NCBI GenBank assembly: GCA_902463235.1
Contig: CABQER010000014.1
Location: 1 to 21,047, forward strand
DNA: 21,047 nt
Direction of reading: 5' to 3'
From: an uncultured Faecalibacterium sp.
GTDB lineage: Bacteria > Bacillota > Clostridia > Oscillospirales > Ruminococcaceae
Shown: positions 13,918 through 20,646 of the stretch, in pieces
Numbering within the stretch: position 1 is the first letter of the stretch
Layout of the letters: each line of letters begins with the position of its first letter
Made by a program: the position numbers and the translations under genes
The notes under the pieces: generated by a model
Told to the model about the DNA's origin: nothing
Seen by the model: only the letters and a program-made list of their open reading frames with translations
Database searches by the model: none

Positions 13918-13946
13918 TTGACAGAGCGTTTTTGATGCGGTAAAAC
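13918..13946 (+). promoter_or_regulatory. Promoter of the MGS-like gene
   Basis: A consensus TTGACA (13918-13923) is followed after 17 nt by TAAAAC (13941-13946). The start would be near 13953, giving a leader of about 100 nt. Together with the three repeats this accounts for most of the 430-bp gap between proA and this gene; I see no other gene in it. Confidence 0.6.
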
Positions 13947-14051
13947 TATATTGTAAGATTTGATATCGATTTCACTCCCGTTTCACAGGATTTCAAAATT
14001 CGTACATCATAACTGGTGCATTGTAAAAATAAGTAAAGGAGAGAGCATCCT

Positions 14052-14492
14052 ATGACGATCGCAATTCTTGCCCACGATTCCCGCAAAGAATTGGCCCTGC
14101 AGTTCTGTACCGCTTACAGTGCCATCCTTTCCCGCAATAATGTTATCGCCACCGGTACCACCGGCCGGATGCTTGCGCAGACCACCGGCCTGCCGGTGCA
14201 CTGCTACCTTTCCGGTAAGCTGGGCGGTGTGCAGCAGATCACCTCCCGCGTTGCCTGCGATGAAGTGGATCTGGTGCTGTTCTTCCGCGACCCGCTGAAG
14301 GCCGATGCCGCCAGCCTGACCGAGCAGAATCTGCTGCGCCTGTGCGATATGCACAGCGTACCCATTGCCACTAACATTGCTACCGCAGAGGTACTGCTGC
14401 GCGGTTTGGATCAGGGAGATCTGGACTACCGTGAGGGGATGCACCCGGCCTTGATCGAGCCGATCCCCGCGGTGCAGGCTCGTGCCGTGTAA
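14052..14492 (+). CDS. Methylglyoxal-synthase-fold protein lacking key catalytic residues
   Basis: This 146-residue protein has the methylglyoxal synthase (MGS) fold pattern. Methylglyoxal synthase turns dihydroxyacetone phosphate into methylglyoxal and phosphate. H8, D9 and K12 in LAHDSRK, ATGTTG (33-38), SG (54-55), FFRDP (77-81), and VPIATNIATAE (103-113) all match E. coli MgsA without gaps at an offset of 11 residues. However, the catalytic base Asp71 of E. coli, in GGDQQ, is V60 here (GGVQQ, codon GTG), and E. coli His98 and Asp101 correspond to A87 and T90. The phosphate-binding positions are kept, so it may bind a phosphorylated ligand without making methylglyoxal, or use another residue. 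AAAGGAG lies about 9 nt before the ATG at 14052. It is a single-gene unit with its own terminator. Confidence 0.85.
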   Translation: MTIAILAHDSRKELALQFCTAYSAILSRNNVIATGTTGRMLAQTTGLPVHCYLSGKLGGVQQITSRVACDEVDLVLFFRDPLKADAASLTEQNLLRLCDMHSVPIATNIATAEVLLRGLDQGDLDYREGMHPALIEPIPAVQARAV

Positions 14493-14527
14493 GCGTTTAT
14501 TTGTGTGTTACTTTGTGTATAGAGGGA

Positions 14528-14569
14528 AAAAAGGAGCTATCGCAGCGTGTTGTGCGATAACTCCTTTTT
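14528..14569. terminator. Bidirectional terminator between converging genes
   Basis: AAAAAGGAG (14528-14536) pairs with CTCCTTTTT (14561-14569), and TATCGCA (14538-14544) with TGCGATA (14553-14559), with one mismatch and an 8-nt loop. The A-run and U-run make it work on both strands, ending the MGS-like gene and the minus-strand PLP-enzyme gene. Confidence 0.9.
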
Positions 14570-14600
14570 GTTTGCGTGTTATTTGCCCACCGGGCAAACA

Positions 14601-15869
14601 TTACTCCTTAAAATATGCTTTCTGGATAGCCAGCAGCACACCGGCGCGGCTGGCTGCAAAGTTCAAGCCGCCCTGCAGGTAGCAGGTATAGGGGGCGCGC
14701 AGAGGGCCGTCGCAGGAAAGCTCGATGGTGCTGCCCTGCGTAAAGCTGCCGCTGGCCATGACCACCTCATCGGTGTAGCCCGGCTCCGGGCTGGGTTCCG
14801 GGGCGGCGTAACTGTCCACGGGGCTGGCAGCCTGAATCCCCTGACAGAAGCCGATGAGCGCCTCCGCCGTACCGGCATCAAAGCAGGTAACGATATCGTT
14901 GTGATCCTCGCAGTAGCGCGGGATGGGCTTTTTGCCCAGCAGCTCCAGCATGCACTGGGCGTAGATGGCGGTCTTGATAGCCTCGCACACCACGCCGGGG
15001 GCGTAGTAGAAACCCAGATACATATCCCGGGGGGTCTCCAGCGTGCAGCCCAGTTCCTTGCCAAGGCCGGGGGCGTTCAGGCGGTAAGCGCACAGTTCTA
15101 CCAGATCCTTGCGTCCCACGATGTAGCCGCCGGTGGGTGCAATGCCGCCGCCGGGGTTTTTGATCAAGCTGCCCACGGCGATATCTGCGCCCACCTGACA
15201 GGGCTCCTGCGTCTGGGTGAACTCGCCGTAGCAGTTGTCCACAAAGATGATGATCTCCGGGTTTGCGGCGCGGGCGGTATCGGCAATTTTGCGGATGGTG
15301 GCCAGATCAAAGGCGTTGCGCTGTAAATAGCCGCGGCTGCGCTGGATATGGCATACCTTTGCGCCGGGGGCTTTCTGGGCGATCAGGTCGTAATCCGGGG
15401 TGAAGTCGGCCTTGAGAGGGGCTTCGTCATAGTTCACGCCGTAGTCCATCAGGGTGCCGGTGCCCTTGCCCTTACCGTCCAGACCAATGACGCCCTCCAG
15501 CGTATCGTAGGGGCGGCCAGTGGCAGCCAGCAGGGTGTCCCCTGCCCGCAGCAGACCAAACAGTGCCACCGCCAGCGTGTGGGTACCGCTCTGGAACTGA
15601 CTGCGCACCAGCGCATCCTCTGCGCCCATGACCTGTGCAAAGATCTGCTCCAGCTTGGCGCGGCCGGTATCCCACAGGCCGTAGCCGGTGGTGCCCAGCA
15701 TATCGGTGGAGGACATCTGGGTATCGGCAAAGGCCTTGAGCATCTTCAGCTGGTTGAAGTCCCGGATCTCCTCCATCTGGCGGAAATAGGGCTGGCATAG
15801 CTCCATAGCCTTTTCATCCAGCGCCAGTACCTCGGGCTTATAATCAAAAAAGTGGTTCAGAATCGACAT
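14601..15869 (-). CDS. Methionine gamma-lyase family / COG4100 PLP-dependent protein
   Basis: This 422-residue protein belongs to the fold-type I PLP enzymes of the COG4100 group, often called aluminium-resistance or cystathionine beta-lyase-like (YnbB in Bacillus). The PLP lysine is K237 in VGSLIKNPGGG. D211, in IIIFVDNCYGEF, is the expected pyridine-nitrogen Asp. QFQSGTHTLAVALF (91-104) is the cofactor-phosphate region. Its true substrate is not established in general; sulfur amino-acid cleavage is inferred from fold. The ATG ending at 15869 is preceded by AGGAAGGAA at a rather long 13 nt, and the conserved sequence begins soon after, so the start is likely but not certain. It lies downstream of murD and the GNAT gene, 106 nt from the latter. 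Confidence 0.9.
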   Translation of the reverse strand: MSILNHFFDYKPEVLALDEKAMELCQPYFRQMEEIRDFNQLKMLKAFADTQMSSTDMLGTTGYGLWDTGRAKLEQIFAQVMGAEDALVRSQFQSGTHTLAVALFGLLRAGDTLLAATGRPYDTLEGVIGLDGKGKGTGTLMDYGVNYDEAPLKADFTPDYDLIAQKAPGAKVCHIQRSRGYLQRNAFDLATIRKIADTARAANPEIIIFVDNCYGEFTQTQEPCQVGADIAVGSLIKNPGGGIAPTGGYIVGRKDLVELCAYRLNAPGLGKELGCTLETPRDMYLGFYYAPGVVCEAIKTAIYAQCMLELLGKKPIPRYCEDHNDIVTCFDAGTAEALIGFCQGIQAASPVDSYAAPEPSPEPGYTDEVVMASGSFTQGSTIELSCDGPLRAPYTCYLQGGLNFAASRAGVLLAIQKAYFKE

Positions 15870-15900
15870 TATAACGTGATAGTTCCTTCCTGTTATTTTT

Positions 15901-15913
15901 GGCTCTTTGAGCC
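15901..15913 (+). other. Small hairpin in the leader of the COG4100 gene
   Basis: GGCTC pairs exactly with GAGCC around TTT. The plus strand continues TTTGTGTT, so the weak U-run points against the flanking genes. It may be part of the same double structure as the larger hairpin at 15924. Confidence 0.35.
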
Positions 15914-15923
15914 TTTGTGTTGC

Positions 15924-15962
15924 AATGCCAGTTCTTCCTTTCGGGAGAACTGGCATTTTTTT
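15924..15962 (+). terminator. Strong hairpin with plus-oriented U-run between two minus-strand genes
   Basis: AATGCCAGTTCT (15924-15935) pairs exactly with AGAACTGGCATT (15946-15957), and seven T follow on the plus strand (15956-15962). On the minus strand the stem is followed by GCAACAC. By sequence it would terminate plus-strand (antisense) RNA. On the sense RNA it may act as a 3' stabiliser of the GNAT mRNA. Confidence 0.65.
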
Positions 15963-15975
15963 GCAAAAAGCTTTA

Positions 15976-16737
15976 TTATTTTTCGGGCACATAGCGGGCA
16001 TACTCTGCCTGCTTTGCAAAGCCAAGGCGGGCATAAAACCGCACCCGCTCCGGTGCGCAGAGGAACACCGGGCGCAGCCCTTCAGCGGCAAGACTGTTTG
16101 CCATTTCCACAATGAGCCGCCCGCCGATGCCCCTGCCCCGCAGCGGCTCTGCGGTCTGCCCGCAGGCCATGTAGGCCTGCCCATTGCACAGGGCATAAGC
16201 ACCCACGGTGCAGACGACCGCGCTTCCCTGTTCCAATGTCCACGCCATTGCCCTGCCCCGGCTGCGCCTTGTGCATAGCTCCGAGTAAAAATCCGCCTGC
16301 CGGGCGGGGTCTGCGGGGTAAAGTGCTGCTGCCACCCGGGCGGCGGGCGCTTCCCGACAGAGGGTCAGCTGCGCCCACAAAGCTTCGTCCACGGCGGGCA
16401 GGGGCAGCGGCCCAGTCTGCGGCAGACCGAACACGGTCAGCGTTTCTGCCTTGTACCAGCCGTCCGGCGGCGGGCAGACAGTCTCGTCCAGAATGGCGCT
16501 CTCGCACCCGCAGAAGGACAAAAAGCCTGCCAGTTCTGCGGGGTTTGCATGCCCGGCCAGCCATGCCGTGCTGCCGGAAAGTTCCAGTGCCAGCGTAGGA
16601 CCCGCGTAGAACCGCCACGGCTGACTTTTGCGAAAGAGCGCACAGTCCAGCGGCAGCAGAGCGTCCAGCACCGGCAGACCCCGGCAGGCATTCGCGAACC
16701 GGGTACGGCGCTTTGCATCCTTTACCTGTGCAATCAC
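15976..16737 (-). CDS. GNAT-family N-acetyltransferase with a long N-terminal region
   Basis: This 253-residue protein has a C-terminal GNAT domain from about residue 120. The acetyl-CoA pyrophosphate loop is RGRGIGG (200-206). FLCAPERVRFYARLGF (225-240) matches the last GNAT strand and helix. The first 120 residues, rich in Ala, Leu and Pro, look like a degenerate second GNAT-like half or a substrate domain; I cannot assign it. The start is GTG ending at 16737, overlapping the murD stop in GTGA, which indicates translational coupling. No separate ribosome site is obvious. Acceptor substrate unknown; the murD linkage suggests, weakly, an envelope role. Confidence 0.82.
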   Translation of the reverse strand: MIAQVKDAKRRTRFANACRGLPVLDALLPLDCALFRKSQPWRFYAGPTLALELSGSTAWLAGHANPAELAGFLSFCGCESAILDETVCPPPDGWYKAETLTVFGLPQTGPLPLPAVDEALWAQLTLCREAPAARVAAALYPADPARQADFYSELCTRRSRGRAMAWTLEQGSAVVCTVGAYALCNGQAYMACGQTAEPLRGRGIGGRLIVEMANSLAAEGLRPVFLCAPERVRFYARLGFAKQAEYARYVPEK

Positions 16738-18137
16738 TTGAGCGCGTTGACGATCTTTTTGAACTCGCGGCCGCGCACCTCAAAGTTGGGGTACAGGTCA
16801 AAAGAAGCACTTGCCGGGGACAGGATGATGATATCCCCGGGCTTTGCGGCGGCACGCGCCAGCTCTACGGCGTGCTGCATGTTATCTGCGTGCTGAATGG
16901 GCAGCGCAGTCTCGTCAAAGTCAGGGCACTCCCGCACAGCCTGCTCGATGCGGGGGCCGGTAGCGCCCATCAGCACCAGATTTTTGACGTGGGCGATGAC
17001 CTCCGGCGCCAGCGGCTCGTAAGGGATGTGCTTATCGTAGCCGCCCGCAATGAGGATGACCTTCTGACCAAAGCTGCGCAGACCGGCAATGGTACGGGTG
17101 GGGCTGGTGCCGATGGAATCGTTATAGTACAGCACGCCGTCCAGAGTGCGCACCGGCTCAATGCGGTGCTCCACGCCGGTGAAGGTACTGCCCACCTGAC
17201 GGATGGCTTCTACGGGCACTTCGCCCCACACAGCAGCGGCAGCAGCCAGCAGGTTCTCGATGTTGTGCAGGCCGCGCAACTTGACATCTTTCTGGGCAAG
17301 GAAGGGGGTCACAACGCCATCCTCGGCCATGCAGAGCATGCCGTCCTCCTTGCGCAGGAAAGCACCGTTGTCGGTATCGTGCAGGCGGGTGAACCACACC
17401 TGCTTGCCCTTACAGTCTGCCTGCATGGAGCGGCTGATCTCGTTCTCATAGCCCAGCACAGCACGGCAGGGCTGCTTCTGGTACAGCAGGATATTGCGCT
17501 TGGCATCAATGTATTCCTGCATATCCTTGTGGTGATCCAGATGGTTCGGGGTCACGTTGGTGACCACGGCAATATTGGGGCTGGCGTGCATACTGATCAG
17601 CTGGAAGCTGGAAAGCTCCACCACAGCCACATCCTCAGGGGACACCTCCGGCAGCATGGGCAGCAGGGCTGCGCCGATGTTGCCGCCCAGATGCACCTTG
17701 CGGCCTGCGGCCTCGTAAAACTTGGAGATGAGGGTGGTGGTGGTGGTCTTGCCGTCCGAGCCGGTCACCGCTACGATCTCACAGGGGCAGAAGTCGAAGA
17801 ACAGTTCCACTTCACTGGTGACCATGGTACCGGCAGCCATGGCATCCTGCAGGGGCTTTTCAAAGTAGCCCACAAAGCCCGGGGTGCGCATGATGATGTC
17901 CTGTCCTTTAAAGCCGTCCAGATAGTTTTCGCCAAGGCTCAGGTCGATGCCCAGCTCCCGGATGGTAGCGGCGTAATCGCCAAAATCTTCCACACTCTTT
18001 TTCTGGTCGCACAGAGTCACATGAGCGCCCAGCTCCACAAACTCCTTAATGAGGGTCTTGTGGCTGACGCCTGCACCGATAAAGGCGACCTTTTTGCCCT
18101 GAATAAGCTGGGCAAGCTTCTGCTGATCTTTCTGCAT
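16734..18137 (-). CDS. murD: UDP-N-acetylmuramoyl-L-alanine--D-glutamate ligase
   Basis: This 467-residue Mur ligase adds D-glutamate to UDP-MurNAc-L-Ala in the cytoplasm during peptidoglycan synthesis. An N-terminal UDP-binding domain (VAFIGAGVSHKTLI) precedes the ATP P-loop GSDGKTT (126-132). NVTPNHLDHH and LRGLHNIENLLAA are the usual central-domain and hinge blocks, and the C-terminal domain includes YNDSIGTSPTRTIAGL and LSPASASFDLYPNFEVRG. Length fits the family (about 440-470). The ATG ending at 18137 has AGGAGG (plus CCTCCT at 18148-18153) about 10 nt upstream; an in-frame start at 18176 has no ribosome site. It is separate from any dcw cluster in the window and is followed by the overlapping GNAT gene. 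Confidence 0.95.
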   Translation of the reverse strand: MQKDQQKLAQLIQGKKVAFIGAGVSHKTLIKEFVELGAHVTLCDQKKSVEDFGDYAATIRELGIDLSLGENYLDGFKGQDIIMRTPGFVGYFEKPLQDAMAAGTMVTSEVELFFDFCPCEIVAVTGSDGKTTTTTLISKFYEAAGRKVHLGGNIGAALLPMLPEVSPEDVAVVELSSFQLISMHASPNIAVVTNVTPNHLDHHKDMQEYIDAKRNILLYQKQPCRAVLGYENEISRSMQADCKGKQVWFTRLHDTDNGAFLRKEDGMLCMAEDGVVTPFLAQKDVKLRGLHNIENLLAAAAAVWGEVPVEAIRQVGSTFTGVEHRIEPVRTLDGVLYYNDSIGTSPTRTIAGLRSFGQKVILIAGGYDKHIPYEPLAPEVIAHVKNLVLMGATGPRIEQAVRECPDFDETALPIQHADNMQHAVELARAAAKPGDIIILSPASASFDLYPNFEVRGREFKKIVNALK

Positions 18138-18215
18138 AAAAACAGTTCCTCCTCTAATAGGATCATGGTATAGCACCGCGCCGCACGGGCAGCGCGGGGA
18201 TCACTTTGCTGTACC

Positions 18216-18244
18216 ATTATAGTCCATTTGCGCGCAATTGGCAA
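18216..18244 (-). promoter_or_regulatory. Promoter of murD
   Basis: On the minus strand TTGCCA (18244-18239) and a perfect TATAAT (18221-18216) are separated by 17 nt. The start would lie near 18209, giving a leader of about 70 nt. The leader holds a GC-rich hairpin, CCGCGC (18176-18181) with GCGCGG (18192-18197). Confidence 0.8.
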
Positions 18245-18297
18245 CGGAAAACCGCACAGTCTGCTTCAAAAAGCCCGGTAAATTCACAAAAAGGCAA

Positions 18298-18326
18298 TTG
18301 TTTTTTCTGCTGCTTTCTGCTACACT
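18298..18326 (+). promoter_or_regulatory. Possible promoter of the substrate-binding lipoprotein gene
   Basis: TTGTTT (18298-18303) and TACACT (18321-18326) are separated by 17 nt, each only a partial match. The predicted start near 18333 agrees with a translation start at 18365 or later and excludes upstream in-frame codons. Confidence 0.4.
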
Positions 18327-18373
18327 TGTCGTTGCAGAGCGTTTTTTGCCGTTTCTGCGCGAAGATGAACGGA

Positions 18374-19960
18374 ATGAGGTTATTCTTTTTGAAACGATGG
18401 TTGCGTTTTACCGCAGCGGTGCTGGCTGCTGCGTTTCTTTTTGCCCTGACCGGCTGCGGCAGCTCCACAAACTCTGCCAGCTTTACATGGTTCGTGGACA
18501 GCATCCCCGCAAATCTGGACCCGCAGGTGGCGTCCGGTGCGTCGGACGTCATCGCCTGCGAGAACCTGTACGGCACGCTGGTGCGCAAGGACCCGGACGG
18601 CGAACTTGTGCCGGGGCTCTGCGAGAAGTGGACGGTGTCCTCGGACGGGCTGACCTACACCTTTACCTTGAAGGACGGCCTAACCTATGCAGCCGCCAAG
18701 GGTGCTGCCACAGAGTACGACATTACCGCCGAGGACTTTGTGTTTGCGTTCCGGCGCATTTTCCGCGCCGATACCGCCTCGCCCTATGCAGTGGAGTTTT
18801 CCGCCATCCAGAACAGCGCCGCCGTGCAAGCGGGACTGGCGGACGAAAGCAATCTGGGCGTTTCGGCCAATGGGGCGCTGACGTTGGTGTTCCGGCTGAG
18901 CGAACGGGACGATAACTTCTTAGCAAAGCTGGCATTGCCCGGTGCAGCCCCCTGCGACGAGGCCTTTTTTGAGAGCACCCGGGGCACCTACGGGCTGACT
19001 GCCAAGACTACGCTTGCAAGCGGTAGCTTTTACCTGTATAACTGGACGACTAACGGCCTGTTTTTGCGACGCACCGTGGAAAGCCCGCTGGTTGGTAGTC
19101 TGCGTCTGGTGCAGGACACAAGCGGCAGCGGCAAAAGTGCAGCCCAACTTATTGCCGACGACAAATGCTCGGCAGCGCTGGACGAGAGCGGCGAAGCCAC
19201 CAGCTTACAGACGGTAAGCTATTCCGACACCACATGGGCGCTGCTCTTCAACGCGGCGGAGGGGTCGGTGTTCCAGAACCAGCAGCTGCGGCAGGCGCTG
19301 GCCGGGATTGCCCGGGAAAACGCCGATGTGCCCTCCAGCGGCCTGTACGCCGCTGCAAAGGGGCTTGTGCCGGAGGGACTGACCGTGGACGGTCTGGACT
19401 ACCGCGAGACTGCCGGGAATCCCCTGCCCACCATCCCGGAGCCGAAAGCCTTGTATCTGGCTGCCCGGCAGGGCATGTCCACCTCGGATTTTTCCGGCGT
19501 GACCCTGCTGCTGCCCAAGAACGCCGGGCTGGGCGAACTGGCCGACCAGATCAACAGCGCATGGCAGAAGGAGTGCTCCCTGTTCTTCTCGGTGGAGGAG
19601 GTAGAACAAGACGAATTTGACGCCCGCATTGCCGCCGGGAAATACACCATTGCCCTTGCGCCCATCCGTGCCGAGGGCGGCAGCGTGTACCAGATGCTGC
19701 AGCAGTTCACCACTGAGGGAGGTAGCCTGACCGGCTATGCCGATACTGTTTATGCCGACCGGCTGGCACTGAGCGCACAGCAGACCGGCAAGGACCGTTG
19801 CGCTCTGTTGGCGCAGTGCGAGCGGCAGCTGCTGGAAAGCTGCACCGTAGTGCCCCTGATGGCACAGCAGAAGCGTCTGCTGCTGGCAAATGGCGTGCGC
19901 GACTTGGTATTCGACCCGTTTTTCCCTGTGCTGGACCTGACTTGGGCCAAAATGAGTTGA
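18374..19960 (+). CDS. ABC-type oligopeptide substrate-binding lipoprotein (SBP_bac_5)
   Basis: This roughly 528-residue extracytoplasmic protein has a basic n-region, a hydrophobic core and a lipobox LTGC (C28 from ATG 18374), so it should be lipid-anchored outside the membrane. DPQVASGASDVIACENLYGTL, ELVPGLCEKWTVSSDGLTYTF, and ITAEDFVFAFRRIF are typical of OppA/DppA-type family 5 binding proteins, which capture peptides or nickel for ABC import. No permease or ATPase gene is adjacent, so it is an orphan. The start is uncertain: ATG 18365 and ATG 18374 lack good ribosome sites, while TTG 18389 has GAGG 9 nt upstream and would start the signal peptide at a plain LKRWLRF. The gene diverges from murD and ends just before the tRNA promoter. 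Confidence 0.88.
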   Translation: MRLFFLKRWLRFTAAVLAAAFLFALTGCGSSTNSASFTWFVDSIPANLDPQVASGASDVIACENLYGTLVRKDPDGELVPGLCEKWTVSSDGLTYTFTLKDGLTYAAAKGAATEYDITAEDFVFAFRRIFRADTASPYAVEFSAIQNSAAVQAGLADESNLGVSANGALTLVFRLSERDDNFLAKLALPGAAPCDEAFFESTRGTYGLTAKTTLASGSFYLYNWTTNGLFLRRTVESPLVGSLRLVQDTSGSGKSAAQLIADDKCSAALDESGEATSLQTVSYSDTTWALLFNAAEGSVFQNQQLRQALAGIARENADVPSSGLYAAAKGLVPEGLTVDGLDYRETAGNPLPTIPEPKALYLAARQGMSTSDFSGVTLLLPKNAGLGELADQINSAWQKECSLFFSVEEVEQDEFDARIAAGKYTIALAPIRAEGGSVYQMLQQFTTEGGSLTGYADTVYADRLALSAQQTGKDRCALLAQCERQLLESCTVVPLMAQQKRLLLANGVRDLVFDPFFPVLDLTWAKMS

Positions 19961-19984
19961 CCGCAAATTTCGTGCGGAAAAGCC

Positions 19985-20013
19985 TTGACATTCCTGCCCT
20001 GCTTTGTTACAAT
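19985..20013 (+). promoter_or_regulatory. Promoter of tRNA-Gly
   Basis: A consensus TTGACA (19985-19990) and TACAAT (20008-20013) are separated by 17 nt, the strongest promoter in the window. The start would be at about 20020, only some six bases before the mature tRNA. Confidence 0.9.
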
Positions 20014-20025
20014 AATGGAGCACTT

Positions 20026-20101
20026 GCAGGGTTAGCTCATCCGGTAGAGCGACTGCTTCCCAAGCAGTAGGCGGCGGGTTCGAGTCCCGTATCCTGCTCC
20101 A
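20026..20101 (+). tRNA. tRNA-Gly (anticodon CCC)
   Basis: The acceptor stem pairs GCAGGGT (20026-20032) with ATCCTGC, followed by discriminator T and encoded CCA (20099-20101). The anticodon stem ACTGC/GCAGT encloses TTCCCAA, giving anticodon CCC at 20059-20061, which reads GGG glycine codons. The T-arm has the usual GGTTCGAGTCC core. It has its own promoter and terminator and sits at the edge of a prophage-like region, a common integration target. Confidence 0.95.
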
Positions 20102-20107
20102 AAATAT

Positions 20108-20149
20108 AGCGGTAAAACGTTCAGAATCTGTTCGTTTTACCGCTTTTTT
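20108..20149 (+). terminator. Terminator of tRNA-Gly
   Basis: AGCGGTAAAACG (20108-20119) pairs exactly with CGTTTTACCGCT (20133-20144), followed by six T. It ends the single-gene tRNA transcript. The next 75 nt hold a short direct repeat of CTCCCCAA and nothing else I can identify. Confidence 0.92.
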
Positions 20150-20225
20150 GTTTGTGCCCATTTCAAAAAATGACGTAAAAATTTGTGCTAACGCCTCGTA
20201 AACTCCCCAATAAGCTCCCCAAAAC

Positions 20226-20270
20226 ACGACACTCCCAAGGGATTTTTCTTTCCCTCAGGAGTGTCGTTTT
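20226..20270. terminator. Hairpin terminator in the tRNA-prophage gap
   Basis: ACGACACTCC (20226-20235) pairs exactly with GGAGTGTCGT (20258-20267), with an inner AGGGA/TCCCT stem in the loop. TTTT follows on the plus strand and GTGTTTT on the minus strand. It belongs to neither obvious gene alone. Confidence 0.75.
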
Positions 20271-20310
20271 GTCCATATTTATTTCCTTCTTTTTCCCCCA
20301 CCCCAAAAGC

Positions 20311-20344
20311 AAAGCGGCAGGCTCTGGAACAGCCTGCCGCTTTT
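20311..20344. terminator. Terminator after the holin genes
   Basis: AAAGCGGCAGGCT (20311-20323) pairs exactly with AGCCTGCCGCTTT (20331-20343) around a 7-nt loop. Read on the minus strand it ends in CTTTGCTTTT, suitable for ending the holin transcript 34 nt after its last stop codon; the plus strand also has TTTT. Confidence 0.85.
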
Positions 20345-20377
20345 ATCGTGCAACGAAAATTCTATCTCAGCGTATCA

Positions 20378-20644
20378 TCAACACTTCTTCATCCGCTCCA
20401 GCGTCTCGTCCGCCTTGATGGCCTCCGGCGTGAAAGAATTGTTCTTCCACCACGCCACCAGCGCAGCTACGGTGGTAATGCCCGCCGTGACCAGCTGCTC
20501 CACGGTGGCGCTCTCAATGGGCAGCACGGGCTTGCCCAGAGCGCTGAGCACCTGATTGGTCAGCGCCAGCAGCAGGGCTGCGGTGCGTGCCACGGTGCCC
20601 GCAGAGATGGTCGGTTCGTTGTAAGTAGAGATGTGTGCTTTCAT
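20378..20644 (-). CDS. Phage holin, SPP1 type
   Basis: This 88-residue protein resembles the SPP1-family holins: a short N-terminus, a first helix (about 17-36, TVARTAALLLALTNQVLSAL), the linker GKPVLPIESATVEQL, a second helix ending in AALVAWWKNNSFTPEAI, and a charged tail. Holins form membrane lesions that let endolysin reach the cell wall. The AWWKNNSFT stretch is especially typical. The ATG ending at 20644 has AAAGGAAG about 9 nt upstream, inside the end of the preceding holin gene; only 2 nt separate the genes. It is the last gene of the lysis unit before the terminator at 20311. Confidence 0.88.
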   Translation of the reverse strand: MKAHISTYNEPTISAGTVARTAALLLALTNQVLSALGKPVLPIESATVEQLVTAGITTVAALVAWWKNNSFTPEAIKADETLERMKKC

Positions 20645-20646
20645 GT

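Noticed and set aside
19205..20227. A 340-codon minus-strand frame across the lipoprotein gene and the tRNA
   Set aside because: It reads through the tRNA and its terminator in antisense. The middle segment RIRDSNPPPTAWE resembles the common false peptide produced when tRNA genes are translated.
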